Source: Triticum aestivum (lineage: Eukaryota > Streptophyta > Magnoliopsida > Poales > Poaceae). From it: a DNA stretch of 64,000 nt. Where the stretch lies: the NCBI RefSeq assembly GCF_018294505.1, contig NC_057811.1:25486197-25550196 (forward strand), written 5' to 3'. The number at the start of each line of letters is the position of its first letter. The first letter of the stretch is position 1. Positions 10,509 to 22,026 of the stretch are shown piece after piece. Both the position numbers and the translations under genes were made by a program. The notes beneath the pieces were generated by a model, which worked only from the letters and a program-made list of their open reading frames with translations, was not told the origin of the DNA and ran no database searches.

Positions 10509-11839
10509 TAATAATGCCGTTGGAAAATTGATGCAATGCCACAGCTAAAAGCAAATTACATGTTTAACAAATTTTATTGTTAATATAATCTCTCTGTTAA
10601 TATAAATCAATGCCACCGTTTGAGAAATGTACTGTCTTGCTTTCTTTCCCATTTAGATAAGGTAGATGCTTCTTTTTGTTGGCTTCTGTGTCATCCACCG
10701 TTAATGACCACTAGTTGTTTCCTTTGCACGTCTGTGTAAACAGGGTGTTCTACTTCACCTCGTTGCCATTGTGACCTTTTGTTGCACTGCTCAAACACTT
10801 CTGTTTTAAGAGTGTTTTGTGCAGTTCAACTAAAATGTCACACCGATAACGTTGGTTGATTGCTTGATCTTAGTGGAACTGCACAAGAGGAGATCTTACT
10901 TCCTATCCGTGTTGGCAAATTTGGTTCAGATCTTCTTATTGTGAGTTGTTTGAATTCCGCGTCATGAGAGGTCAGTACTAGCCTTCTTTCACATGATTCT
11001 GCAGTGTGCTTTCATATGTTGTGCTACTTGTACGGTAATGTTGCTAGATTTTAGTGAACTGCACAAATGGAGACAAGACTTCCAATCTGTATGTGCACCA
11101 TAATATCCCATTGAGGTAAGATAAGGGTATTTCACAACTGTTGGCCTGTATTTTTTCACTTTCATAAGAAAATTAATGTCATTGTTTGGTGCTATACTTG
11201 TGCAACCTAATTGACATGCCAAATCTTATATTGAAGGCGAAGCTTGTGTGTTATTGAACCAAGTGATGAAGGGGAAGAACAAGCGGAAGAAAAACAAAAA
11301 TCAACTCCTGGTGCTGTAATGAAGCACTGGAACTGTGATGACACAAGTAATGATATAGTTTTGCATCTTAATTTATTGCTATGGCTGGAGCAAGCAATTG
11401 TTTTGCCACTGATTTTATGCCACTCTTAATGTAATACGTAATTATCTCTACTTGTGCAAACAGGGATCTTCTTTGAAGATACCATATATTTTAGTGGAAC
11501 TGCACAAGAAGATGTTGGAAACATTAATCTAATCGAGGAGTACATAGTAAGCATGGCCAGCATAGTAGATAGCAACAGATGGTTCCAGAGAAGTGCTTCA
11601 TCTGTATGCTCTACACAATAAGCCTCCTGCCAAAGGTTGGTACTCGCCCACTGATTTCATCCATATGATTGAGCTTTGTCATCTCTGTTGGTGTTGTGCT
11701 ACTGTTTAGATACTGTCATCAAAAAGTGGTATTGTCCTTGAGAAGTGCTTCATCTGTGTCGTTTTAAATATTTCCTTTCATTTTTTTCGAGCAAATAGGG
11801 ATGCTAGCATTTAGTTATCCTCTTGTCTTTGCACAACAG

Positions 11840-12000
11840 GATCATCCTCCTCTGAAGAAGAATATGGAGTACGTGAAGTGACTAGTTCCGATTATGCCAG
11901 GATGAAGAAGCCCTGTCTATCTTCTCATCAGAAGGAGCAGTTGAAGGATGGTTACATTACCCCCCACAAGACCAAACTAACTTCAGCTCAGAAGGACTGA
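11840..12000 (+). pseudogene. Exon-like ORF, possible B3/REM-type linker
   Basis: Starting right after the acceptor gcacaacag, 52 codons are open up to TGA at 11998-12000. The peptide begins with an acidic serine-rich GSSSSEEEYG, then has a basic part with MKKPCLSSHQKEQLKDGYIT and ends KTKLTSAQKD. The LTSAQK block recalls spacers between B3 domains in grass REM proteins. No B3 domain itself is visible, and the assignment is a recollection without an alignment. Confidence 0.3.
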
Positions 12001-12223
12001 TAAATCTCCATTTTCTTGATGTGATGCGCGAGTACAATGTTGTTCTAGGATCTTTCCGGTGAGTTCCCTTTTTGTAAAAGTGTGCTCTACATGGACCATG
12101 TAGGTGCCTGTTTAAACTGTCAATTCATAGTACAGTTTGCTTTATACTAATCACTTTTTTTGTATTTGTGCAAACAGGGGTGCTCAGCTTGATTTCAATG
12201 GGAACTACACAAAATGTTCATGA

Positions 12224-12439
12224 ATACATCAAATCATTCATTTCCACCACAAGAAAGGAGGTGCCGATAAGTTCAAGGCGTTGCAACATATACGGGCGAA
12301 ATCATACAAGCTACGCGCGAATTTGGTTGATTTTGGTGGAACTGCACAAAAAGAACAGCTGGTTTATTTAGCACGAGGTGCCATGTCAATGTCCGAACTG
12401 ATGGAAAACCCTGCCCATTCCACAATAGTAGGCATTTGA
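12224..12439 (+). pseudogene. Exon-like terminal ORF of the same relic
   Basis: An open frame of about 71 codons ends at TGA 12437-12439. It contains GGADKFKALQHIRAKSYKLR, then VDFGGTAQKEQLVYLARG and an ending near NPAHSTIVGI. It includes the repeated module (agt/ggtggaactgcacaa) in the frame that reads GTAQ, the same frame used near 11493 and 10872, which supports real coding origin. Function unknown. Confidence 0.3.
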
Positions 12440-12706
12440 TATTTTGGAATGGGAAGACCTTGTCAAATTTTTCTCATTGATTTTAGCAAGAAGACACGCG
12501 TTTGATATTTTCGAATGGGACGCCCTTTGCTGTCAGCAGCGTCGATCCATTTTTTCTTTATTCTTTAGTTGTGAAGTAAATATTGGCTCTGACATGTGAA
12601 TCACTGAGATGCATAATCATCGATTGTTTTGAATGTTCTCTATGACATGTGAATCGCTGTGATTGCAATGTACAGGAACGCTAAAAAGCTGCTCAAACTC
12701 TTCGAA

Positions 12707-12832
12707 CTCCTTCTGTTCCTTTTTACTTCGCACATTGTGAAAGTGCATACTTTTTTCTATAAGATTGGTCAAAGTAGAGATACTTTGACTGCAGACAAAA
12801 CTTGTATGCAGACTAGAAAGGACCGGACGGAG
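12707..12832. mobile_element. Short diverged Stowaway-type MITE (126 bp)
   Basis: The left end ctccttctgttcc and the right end ggaccggacggag are imperfect inverted repeats, with TA after the right end and AA before the left. The interior resembles the aagtgcatacttttttc type common in Triticeae. Confidence 0.7.
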
Positions 12833-13264
12833 TACATGTGAAACTGCTGCAAAAGAGGTGATCACCCTGGGAATAATGCTAGTACGTATTGTTTTGCATG
12901 TTCATCCAATGCCAGTGATACAAGCATTCGAACTAATCGAAATAAATTCATTCATACATGGTCGGATTTCATATAAACATGCCGGATTTCATTACATTTC
13001 ATACATTCTTCAACTAAAAAGGGGTGCGCTGGAGGTATAATTAATTAACCGAAGCTACCCACCTGTGTCCGGCTGAGCCGAACAGAAGCTTCAGTGACTT
13101 AACTGCAGGTGCAGTTGCGTAATTGACATGTGGCCCAGATGCCTGTTTGGCCCACGTGTCAGTCAGCCAACTGCACCAGCAGTTAAGTAGAAGCAGCGTC
13201 CTTCTCCAACATAGCTCTCCGACTCCACGTCGCCGCCAAGAAGCTAACCGGCCGTCAGTGGTCA
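12833..13264. other. Unassigned DNA
   Basis: It contains a locally repeated atttcatacatt/ggatttcat segment at about 12950-13010, and a segment with the direct words gcaggtgcagttg and caccagcagtt. No gene or element end was identified. Confidence 0.4.
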
Positions 13265-13711
13265 ACCCGCCTAGCTTGTCATAGCGATTAGGGTAACTAG
13301 GAGCCAAATGATCAGGATCCCCACATGACAAACACCTTTCTTCTTGTCATTCTTCTTCTTGAAGTTCGTGTGTTGCAAAGCCTTGTTCTTCCCATCAAAC
13401 TTTGCTTTACCATCAAACTTGCCCTTGTTCTTGAACTTGTGGGGCTGGAAGTTCTTCTTCTGTACCATTGGCACTAGATCCTCCCTCAATTCCTCGAGCA
13501 CGTGTGTCCTTTGCTCTCGCCTTTTCTTCCACATCAAGAGTGCCAATGAGATCCATGAAGGAGGAAGCTTAGTGATGATACCTCCGGCAGCAAAATTGTC
13601 CGGTAGCATACAACTGAAGTGCTCAAGTTCTCTAGCAAATGACCGTATCTCATGAGGTTTCTCAACCACGAAGCGCTCTTCAATCATCCTGTAATCATAG
13701 AATTGCTCCAT
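13265..13711 (-). pseudogene. gag: Copia gag relic with damaged zinc knuckle
   Basis: The minus strand from 13711 reads a copia Gag C-terminal part: a helix-rich segment (EQFYDYRMIEERFVVEKPHE), a PDNFAAGGIITKLPPSW segment, a lysine-rich stretch, then KKGVCHV. A frameshift near 13325 moves the zinc knuckle into another frame, where it reads CGDPDHLAPSYPNRYDK; the last cysteine of the CCHC is replaced by Tyr. It joins unrelated DNA on both sides (13264 and 13712). It is a different element from the copia fragments at 1-6640 and 38191-50528. Confidence 0.75.
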
Positions 13712-13789
13712 GATGTACAGCTCAGTGCCAGCAACCGGAGGGTAGCAGCGGTGGCCTTACTTGTACCCGAGCGGCGGCGACCTACCATG

Positions 13790-14551
13790 CTCTACTCTTC
13801 CTCGTTTTCTGTGTGGCGCGGCCTCGTTGGCAGCAGGGCGGGGCCTCGGCGGAGCCGGCGATGTCCTCTGTCTCGTTGCCAGAGGGCGGTGCCTCGGCGG
13901 AGCGGGGGAAAATCCTCCCCCTCATTGCCGGCAGGGTGGGGCCTCGGCGGAGCCGGCGGTGTCCTCTGCCTCGTTGTTGGCGCCGCAGGGCCTCGGCGGA
14001 GCAGGGCCTCGTCGACGCCAGTGGAGCGGGGACTCGTCGGATCCGGCATTGTCCTCTGCCTCGTCCTCGGTCTCGCCAAACAGCGCCTCGGCCGCTTCAT
14101 CGCCCTCTTTATAGGCGGCCGCAGCCTCCGCCACCCGCATGCGGTACCTCTAGCGCTCGAGGTGGCCCTCGTGGGCGGAGCGGTACGAGTCGAGCAACGC
14201 CTCCTGCTCCGCCCGCTCCGCGGCGATCTGCTCCTCCGCCTGCAGGTGCTCCTGGAGGAGATGGTGGTTGTAGGCGGCGTCGGCCTGTGCCTCCCGGAAC
14301 TGCTCCTCACACTTCTGCCTCACCGTGTCCATATATTGGGCACGGGCCTCGCCGATGGTCATGGTGCAATGCACCGGCGAGGATGGCGCGGAGGAGGGGG
14401 TTGGCGCAGGATCGTCGACTCCCATGTTCTCCATTGGGCATCGTCGTCCTCCGGCTGCCTGCCGGCCAGCCAGTCGGTAGCAATGGCTGCCATCTCCTTG
14501 TGGTCCGTCGTCCGCCCGTCCCGAAGAGTGCTGGAGCGCGGGGAAGCCATG
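13790..14551 (-). pseudogene. Decayed GC-rich gene of unknown function
   Basis: A minus-strand ATG at 14551 opens MASPRSSTLRDGRTTDHKEM and continues to QPEDDDAQW. A frameshift near 14430 then leads into MENMGVDDPAP, a helical Glu/Gln/Ala-rich segment (QFREAQADAAYNHHLLQEHL) and HLER. An in-frame TAG near 14150 interrupts RYRMRVAEAAAAY, after which repeated acidic units (such as EDTAGSAEAPP) continue to about 13920. A TATA-like tatataa stands upstream (plus strand near 14620). No catalytic domain is visible; the protein looks like a coiled-coil, acidic-tail protein. The plus-strand ORFs of up to 339 codons over this region are GC-driven shadows. A transposon-encoded accessory protein is possible. 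Confidence 0.5.
13842..14080. repeat. GC-rich coding minisatellite
   Basis: Degenerate tandem units centred on gggcctcggcggagc recur every roughly 65-75 bases within the acidic tail of the decayed gene. All units keep the minus-strand frame that gives EDTAGS-like peptides, so the array probably grew inside a coding sequence. Confidence 0.65.
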
Positions 14552-14699
14552 GTGGGCAGTAGTGGTATGGACAGGAGAATAGGAACGGATGCGGATGACT
14601 GCAGTGGCCGGTGCAGCAGTTTATATAGCAATGGTGGGCGGCGGAGGGACGGACGTGTGGCGCCGGAGTAGCCGCCTCGGCAACCGCGTATCATTAATG

Positions 14700-15340
14700 T
14701 GGGCGGCAGAAGGACGGACGGACGGCACTTGTGTCGTTTGAAGGCGGAGCAATCACAGGCACCGGGAAGCGGGGCGGGCGGCGCTGACCGTTTCGGGCGG
14801 AAAGCGCGCGCGGGCGAGGGAGGCGGTCTGGGTGGGCCAGGGCAGTCAGACTCGTGCTTGGCAGTGGGTCGGTCCAGCAGCCGGACATGCTGGCTCGCCA
14901 GCTACCTCGCCGAGCTGAGCAACGACAATCAGACGATGGACGTAGCTTACGACCAGGAGCCGGCGCCACTGTCCAAGCCGGTTCATGCCGTGTTCACCAT
15001 AGAGCAGGTGCGGCCGCACTTCGATGCCATAATGGCGGAAGAGCTACCAACGCAGGAGGACCTGTGCTGCAACCTCCGTCTCCTCAACGAGCACCGGTGA
15101 ACAAGCGAACGACAATGCCGTCGCGGACATGTGGCCCTATGATCCTGGCTTCCCGAATGAGCAGCGGGCGCTGTATCAGACCATCCGTAGGGCCCGTGAG
15201 GCCCACTCCGTCATCCTTCGAGTTGTTGCGCTCGCTGCGGCGCCGCCGTCTCGCGTTGTCAACATGGTCAACGGACATGAGGATGAGGAGATGACTTTAC
15301 TTGGAGAGGATGATAGCAAGTGCCTCCTTATTAGTATATA
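14700..15340 (+). other. GC-rich segment with broken plus-strand ORF
   Basis: From an ATG at 14936 a frame reads MDVAYDQEPAPLSKPVHAVF and continues through IEQVRPHFDAIMAEELP to about 15100. A second open frame at 15129-15341 (MWPYDPGFPNEQRALYQTIR...) may be its frameshifted continuation. I do not recognise the product. Bases 14780-14850 repeat a segment near 7440-7520. This may be the head-to-head partner of the decayed gene at 13790-14551, both being parts of one degraded element or gene pair. Confidence 0.35.
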
Positions 15341-16156
15341 AAACTATAATATTTTTTGCTTCCTCCTGGTTTCCTGACATCACGGTCCCACACCATTGTC
15401 AACCTATGTAGTCAATAAATGAGAGAATTGCACAAGAAGCGGCCGAAAGCTGGGACCAAGCAGCTCGAGCAGTATTTGTGTTTTTGAGGTGTGAACACTA
15501 TAGAGTTTTTCTTGAGCGATGTTTAGCCCAGATATTAATTTTTCTCCTCTGAACAACAACGAAAACATCGCTGCAGCTATTAACTGGGCGGGCTGTGGCC
15601 CGTCTAGCCCAGGCCAGATATCCAGCCCAGATATTAATTTTTTTCAAGCCGAAAATGGCTAGCCCAGCTATACTTTTTTTAGGAATACCCAGGCAAGGTC
15701 AAGTTGTTATTCTCCGCCCCGCTGGGCTGCAAATCTTTCCTAGGAGGGATGCATTAGGCTTAACAAGAAAATGGGCTTTAAGAAATAATAAATGGGATGT
15801 AATTATAAAAATTGGGCAGTAACTATAAAAAATGCACCAAACACGTAATTACTTTATAAAATATTATTTTTGGATATTGAAAATTTTAATTTCATTAATT
15901 GTTGCGAGTGCAATGTTTTGTTGGATTTTTACGTAATATAAATTTATATTGAAATTGTATTTAATCTGACTAGAAATTTCGAGATAAAAATATTTCGGAT
16001 CCCATCAAAATGTGGGAAATTTTATTGGATTCTGTTTTGAACGGTTGGTGGAAATGGGTTGTACTTTTAACATACTGTAAATGGGCTGTAGTAAATTCCA
16101 TTAGAATTCAAAAACTGGCTGCACATTCTTATAAATCACAAATGGGCTATAAGTTC
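15341..16156. other. AT-rich non-coding DNA
   Basis: No gene seen. The word cagcccagatattaattttt occurs twice (about 15525 and 15625), and atgggct/gggctgta words recur up to 16150. It may be internal DNA of the same CACTA-type element as 16157-17107, but this is not shown. Confidence 0.35.
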
Positions 16157-17107
16157 TCTGCCACACACTTGTGGCCTTACTAAGTTGACGCGTCCCCTAA
16201 AAAAAGAAAGGTGACGTGTATGCAAGGCTTTGTCAACTTATAGTCAACACACGGTTCTAGCAGCAGTGGCTGTTGGATGTCCATCCAACGGATGCCGTGC
16301 TTCTTCTTCAATCTCGGATATTCTAGCTTCACCCGCCCAAAAAATGATTCCTCCCCCTGACATCTGGGGCGCACCGTTTCGGAAGCTGACCTGTGGACCT
16401 ACTAAGTTGATGCGTACCAAGGGCTTTGTCAACTTAGTCAATATAAACGATTCTAGCTGCAGTGACCGTACGATGTCCATCCAACGACCGTAGTGCTTCA
16501 TCAACCTCTGGTCTTCTTGCTCCAGCTGCCCAAAGCAGCGCCGGTCATGCCGCATGCTCCTGCCTCTCGTGGCCGGCTGTGCTGCCGCAGAGGCCTCACC
16601 GCCCCCTACTATTCCCACCACTGGCCAGGCCCTGCAGCGACGACAGCCATACACTGCAACCGAACCAGTGAACCCTCGTACTCCTCTCCGCGCAGGCTTC
16701 CACTGCCGCGTCTTCCCCGGCTCCGCGTCGCCCCCTTCCTAGGCCTCGCCGTCGTCCCCTTCCTAGGCCTCGCCATCGTCCATCGCCCTGGTGCTCTCGG
16801 CGCGGCGTGGTCAACGTGGTCAAGGAACGGCTTCCATCGGACATGGACTGTACGTGGAGAGGCTGACAGCTGGGTCCACGACGGCAGCAAGGAAGTGCCT
16901 CCTTATTATGTGGAAAATAATGATTTGTCCACCTGACAGCAGGGACCCACCGGACGGGCCACCGTATTTCACGAAAAAATGTTTCCCCCCTGACTGCTGG
17001 GACCCACCGGATGGGCCACCATATTGCGCGAAAAAAACGTTCCCCCCGCTGTCAGCTCGGACCCACAGGAAGTGCCTCCTTATTACGCACAAAAAAATGA
17101 ATACCCC
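16157..17107. repeat. Tandem ~753-bp repeat units, split by Tat-1
   Basis: A full unit starts at about 16382 (core ctactaagttgacg) and, once Tat-1 and one target copy are removed, runs through 17107 into 30113-30139. The next unit starts at about 30140 with the same order of words: actaagttgacg, cttagtcaatat, gaccgtacgatgtccatcc, ggaagtgcctcc. A shorter unit lies at 16165-16381. Inside each unit a 60-70-bp subrepeat (gctgggacccaccggacggg, then a run of a) occurs two or three times. ORFs across it are shadows. The DNA appears to belong to the CACTA-type element ending at 38190. Confidence 0.75.
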
Positions 17108-17627
17108 TGTCGTGGAATTGTCACGGCAGATGTCCTCGTGCAAGGACTTAGTCGTGGAGCCATCGCAGCTAGGAAGCTTAAAGGGGTTAAACGGGACAAG
17201 GAACACGAGGGTTATACTGGTTTGGCCCCTTATGGTGAAGGTAAAAGCCTACGTCCAGTTGAGATGGTATTACTTAGGGTTTCGATGACCAGGGAGCTAA
17301 ATCGCTACGCCCGGCTCTCGATCTGTTGTCTCTCGTCCTGAACCGCCGCCGGGTCGTCCCTTTATATAGAGAGGTTGACGCCCCGCGGCTCTCAGAGTCC
17401 CGGCCGGCTTATAACAGTATCCGGCTCGGACTCTTAACTACTCTTGCCTTACGTTACAAGTCTTGCCATAATGGCGGTTTATCACTATGGGCCTTAAGCC
17501 GCCTCCGGGTCTTAAGCCCACTATTGATCCGCCATCTTCAAGCCTAGTACTGGGCTTCACGTGATGATCATTATAACGTAACCCGGCCCCTCCTGGGCGG
17601 GTGACTCTAATGGTTATATCCTCAACA
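17108..17627 (-). repeat. Tat-1 3' LTR (left)
   Basis: 520 bp, begins tgtcgtggaattgtcacgg and ends tatcctcaaca. A minus-strand polypurine tract lies immediately inside it at 17628-17645. Confidence 0.93.
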
Positions 17628-17908
17628 TTAGGCCCCAGATTGATTTGAACCGGTTCATGTCAATCTTCAATCCCTTTGAAAGAAAATCTTCCGGCTTCTG
17701 CTTGTGCGAAGGTTATAACCCGCTGTGAAGTCATCTTCTAGATTCTTGGTAACCCGCCGTGACGTCATCTTCCATTAATTCATTTTTCTATTCTGTCATA
17801 TCCCAACGGATCTCATCTTTAATGACCATCCGAAAATCGAGGCGTTTCTGTGGCGAGATAATCACGTCTTGGCCTCCTCGTTTCTCGCGCCCATTTATCA
17901 GCCACCCT

Positions 17909-17916
17909 TATAAATA
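17909..17916 (+). promoter_or_regulatory. TATAAATA box of the Tat-1 antisense gene
   Basis: TATAAATA followed by ggcccggcc and a CT-rich start region (tcactcctctcctcc), as in plant gene promoters. The same box in the same relative place occurs in Tat-2 (39413-39420). It lies about 60 bp upstream of the first possible ATG. Confidence 0.65.
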
Positions 17917-17970
17917 GGCCCGGCCCATAAGCCTTCATTCACTCCTCTCCTCCATCGTCTTCCTCCTCTG

Positions 17971-20900
17971 ATGCCCAAGAGTTCGAGCTCCGCCGCCGCC
18001 GCCGCGCCACTTGTCTTCCTCAACCTTGGCCGCTGCATCACCCTGAACTGGTCCAGAGAAACGGCGGCGACCTCCGCATCTCACCAGCGCAAGTAAGTCC
18101 TTGCACCTCCCTACAGCAGATTCGCATTAGGGTTCTGTCGTTCTTCCTCTGTTCTTCGTAGTTCATCCCAAGTTCTTCACAGTTCCGCCACCGCGACCTC
18201 CTTTGATCCGGAAAGTAGGATAGAACTGCTGTGGTAGTGGTTTCGCACCCATTTCCAATACTAGCAGATCCCTCTTGCTTGCAAAAAGGCCTCATTAGAA
18301 CTTATGAACTTCTCTGTGCCAGTTTTTAGGTCTAGAAATTTTTTCTTTCTAGACGACCGTTTGATCCAAAATAATCACTGCGATCTATGAAACCTGTTTG
18401 TGCCACACTTAGTCAAAAATTGCATCTGCTAGCTATGGCGGCTCATATCGCCGGCTTAGAGGAGGCCATGCGCTGTGAAATTTCTGGCTCATTCATGATA
18501 GAGTTTTAAACGATTTGAATTACTTATGACATCCATAGCGGCTTAGATAACCCGACACAATTAGCCATATATCATTAGGCCCCTTCATAAGCCGCCATCT
18601 TGAATACTGAACTGGAATCTCCCTCCGGCTTATATTTGAACCGGACATTTTTTTTGTCATAGGATTTCGTCTTTCACAATGCCACCCAAAGCTCCCAAGG
18701 CACCCATCACGTGCAACTGGGTGAGATCCAGTGTTACTGATGATACCTTAGATGACTTCGTGAAGACGGGTTACCTGCCTAAGAAGGAGGTCATGTCCTA
18801 TCGTGCCCCTGACCCGTCCGAATAGAGACCTAAACCAAGAGACGAAGAGGTGGTTATATTTGCTGATCACATGAGCCGGGGCTTTGCTCCTCCTGGCTCA
18901 AAATTCTTCAGAGATGTTCTGAAATTTTTCGATCTGCGACCTCAAGACATTGGGCCCAATTCTGTGTCGAACATTTGTAACTTCCAAGTATTTTGCGAGG
19001 TGTACCTTGGAGAAGAGCCCAGCCTACTGCTCTTTAGGGAACTGCTTTATTTGAACCGACAGAACGAGTGTGCCAACGGGCCTAGCTTGGAACTTGGCGG
19101 AATATCAATTCAACGATGGAGGGATTGTCTCTTTCCTTACGCTGAGCTGCCAAGCCACCCAAAGGACTAGAATCAGACATGGTTCTACTGCCAGGATACT
19201 TCTCCGGCTGATGAGAGCCCTCTGCCCGGCTTTCGCGCCCTGCGTCTGGAGTCAAACCACCCCCTGCCAGACAAATTGTCTCAAGCTGAGCATCAACCGT
19301 TTATCCCCACCATCAACAAGATTAAGGCTCTTTTGGGAAACGGCCTTAACGGTGTTGATCTGGTCCGGGTCTGGATTGCTTGGCGGGTGATCCCTCTAAG
19401 CCGCCGCCCCGGCTTAATGTGTGATTACACGGGTCGGAAGGATGATCCTCTGCGGCACAGCCCTAACGACCTTCCTGAAGACGTCGTTGACGACATGACC
19501 AAGGCCCTTCTAAACGAGAGCTTAGCAGACTGCGGGAGGACCGGCTTAAATCCCTTCTGCAAAGCTAACCCGGCTCCGGCGGTAAGCTACGGATCTGAGC
19601 ACTTTACTTTCCATTTTAACAATTTTCATCTTAACTTCAAGAAATCTTTGTTGTATTTTTCAGGCTAATGACAAGTTCTGGAAGGTCAGGTATGACCATG
19701 AGGCTGCTAAAAAAGCCAGGAAGGCTAAAAGGGCCGCCAGGAGAGCCGCTCCCCGCAAGAAGGGGAGTATGCCTAGCGCCTCAGAGCTGCTTCAGCTGGA
19801 TGACTCCTCCGAGTCAGAGGTAACCCTTCATTCTTATGCTCTTCTCTTGTTCTTTGTTTGTTCTTAACCATCTTATTGACATTGATTATCAGCAGGAGGA
19901 CACCAGAGCGAGTAACCCGGTGATTGAAGAGGTAACAATACTTTCCTCCGACTCGGACCCCTTGCCAAGGCTGAAAGTCCGAAGAGTAACCCGGAAAGTA
20001 AGATTTTCCCATCCTTTAGCTTATCAAGATCCTCAATTTCTTTTGAAGCAACAGATTCATGAGAGCCAGAGGCAAACCCGGGCCAGCAAGGATGCAGATC
20101 TCTCCTCCGGCTTACCCGAAGCATCAAGGAAGCGCCGGACCGAGGTTATCTCCGACTTATATCCTTTTCATCCTTTGGCGGGCATCACTCGCCAACCACT
20201 CAATTCTTCTGATTCAAACTATCAAGAAACTTCACCTTCCTCCGGTGACTCCATGCAATCTAACTTGCCGGCTTTCAAGACTGCCCCCGGGTAATGATGA
20301 CCATCTCATTTTGTGCTTATCTTATCTATGTTTTTTGCACTAACCTTTTAACTTTCAGTGCCCAAGCCAAGCTCAGCAAGAAGGCAAAGAAAAGTAAACC
20401 GGTCGAAGAGCCAGACTTAACTGAACCCAACACTTCTGCCTCTGAGCCGCCATCTGCACCAGCTCCAGAAACCGCCGTTCCAACTGAAGAACAAACCATG
20501 GCGAGTTCTGACAACCCGGAGATTCCCAGCTCAACTCAACCGGCCGATGACCCGGATGTGGTGATTACCCGGACAGAATATGTTGAGCCGGGAAGACCCA
20601 CTGTGCTGGCCAGATGCTCTGCCAAAGAAGAACTGCTGGAGCGCCGCAGGGCTAGACTGGATATCACTAACTATGCTAACTTGAGCATTGGAGACATTGT
20701 TTCTGGTTACATTGGTCAAGTGCACAACAGCCGGGACCTGGAGATTGACATGGTGAAGCAGATACAGCAAAAATCTGAGGTACAACTCTCTTGCTTACTC
20801 CATAGTCATCCTTACCATGCTAGCCCCCAAGTCTATTACTTATGATAGAATATGTTGTAGACTTCATTCCGGCTTACCTTCATGAACCGGCACTATAAAT

Positions 20901-22026
20901 AGAATCCTTCAGCATACATTAGCCCCCAAGTGCCAAGTGACTTTGCTTGCAAAGTGCTTGGGACTTTAATGTTGCATGATAATTACTCAAACTGTAACCC
21001 GGAATTTGTACAGGCAGCCTGCAAGAATTTTGAGTCGGAAATCTCTGAGCTGAAGAACCGTCTGAAGACTCAGGAAACTGAGACCCGGAAGGCCAATGCC
21101 ATGTTTGAGTTCAGTGTTGCTGCACAAGAAAAATTGAAGAAAAAATTTGAAACAGAAAGAAAGACTTGGGCCGAGGAGAAGACTGCCTTGCTCAGCCGGG
21201 CCGAACAAGCGGAGACTGCTTTGACTGAAAGAACCGCTGAACTCTCCGGCTTAAAACGCCATGTATCACAGATGGTCTCCGCAATCTTTGGTAAGTCGTT
21301 CTGCAAGCTTTTAACAAGTTTACATCATTCATGTCTCATAAATCCCACCATTGCCATCAGCTCACCTGACTTTGCTATACAGGTCCCAGAAGCTCCAATC
21401 TTAATCAGAATGTTCTGACCAAGCTGAAGGCTGTTTACACTTTGGTGGAGCAACTCTACACCGGGTCACAGCGTGCTTTAGCCGTTGTGGCTCTGTCCAA
21501 CAAAGTTCCGACTCACCTGGCAGACGTACTCAGGCAGCTTGCCGTTCTTCCTCAACGCTTCCAAGAGCTGAGACGGGCTTCTGCGAGAGCCGGAGCTATA
21601 GCTGCTCTGAGCCGGGCCAAAGCTTTTCTCCCGGAACTAGACCCGGCCGACATCGCTCTTGGATACCCCAGCCTGAAGGAAGACGGCACCCCCTTTGACC
21701 AGAAAGACTTCGCCACCTGTGTGAAAAGCGTGCGCCTGGTGGCTACCTTGATTGGGAATGACACAGATCTTACCAAGTATCAGCCGGGCTATGATGCGGA
21801 GAATCAGAGGATCCCAACTCCACGCTATGAAGTAGTCAGCCTGATCCCGCCGACTCGTAAGCACACCTTTGCCCCAGAAGTTGACCCGGCCGGGTTAATT
21901 GATGATGAGGCTCAATTTGAAGCTTTGAGCGGCATTGACTGGAAATCATCAACCTTCCAGGTCATGGGAACAGCCGGAGGAGCGGAGAGGGATGAGCCGG
22001 GAGCTTCAACCCAACAAGCATCTTGA
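17971..22026 (+). pseudogene. Tat-1 antisense accessory gene, 7 exons
   Basis: Exons by GT-AG signals: first exon to 18092; 18663-19581; 19664-19819; 19896-20290; 20359-20779; 21014-21290; 21383-22026 (TGA). The phases fit throughout. Splicing exon 1 to exon 2 joins an upstream ATG (17971) in frame with the ATG at 18679. Exon 2 holds a domain I recognise as the 'putative gypsy type transposon' family (Transposase_28), with FADHMSRGFAPPGSKFFRDV and IPLSRRPGLMCDYTG. Next come a Lys/Arg-rich exon, an acidic EVTILSSDSDP segment, a Pro/Ser-rich linker, a coiled coil (CKNFESEISELKNRLKTQE) and a helical C-terminal domain. In-frame TAGs at 18823 and 19168 break this copy. The role is unknown; it converges on pol, and the same gene occurs in Tat-2. 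Confidence 0.8.

Larger units (their letters stand above)
10700..12440 (+). pseudogene. Decayed multi-exon gene with repeated exon-like modules
   Basis: Several short open stretches each follow a strong acceptor-like tract (gtgcaaacag at about 11455 and 12170, gcacaacag at 11831-11839). The word agtggaactgcacaag, or a close variant, recurs at about 10872, 11052, 11493 and 12335, suggesting duplicated exons. No single frame connects the pieces, and stops occur inside most of them. The clearest pieces are given separately (11840-12000, 12224-12439). I do not recognise the whole; one exon loosely recalls linker regions of plant B3-domain (REM-type) proteins. It could be a pseudogene or a lineage-specific gene whose exons I have misjoined. 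Confidence 0.35.

Noticed and set aside
13652..14671. A 339-codon plus-strand ORF plus several other ORFs over 100 codons
   Set aside because: High GC and absence of stops in many frames at once. The minus strand carries the start, TATA and continuous peptide logic.
15486..15500. cactatagag as a left CACTA terminus
   Set aside because: It does not match the inverse of the right end beyond CACTA and has no matching subterminal words.
16244..17288. ORFs of 128-165 codons (and their counterparts at 29918-30850)
   Set aside because: They lie in tandem repeats and some run across the Tat-1 LTR boundary, so they cannot be ancestral genes.
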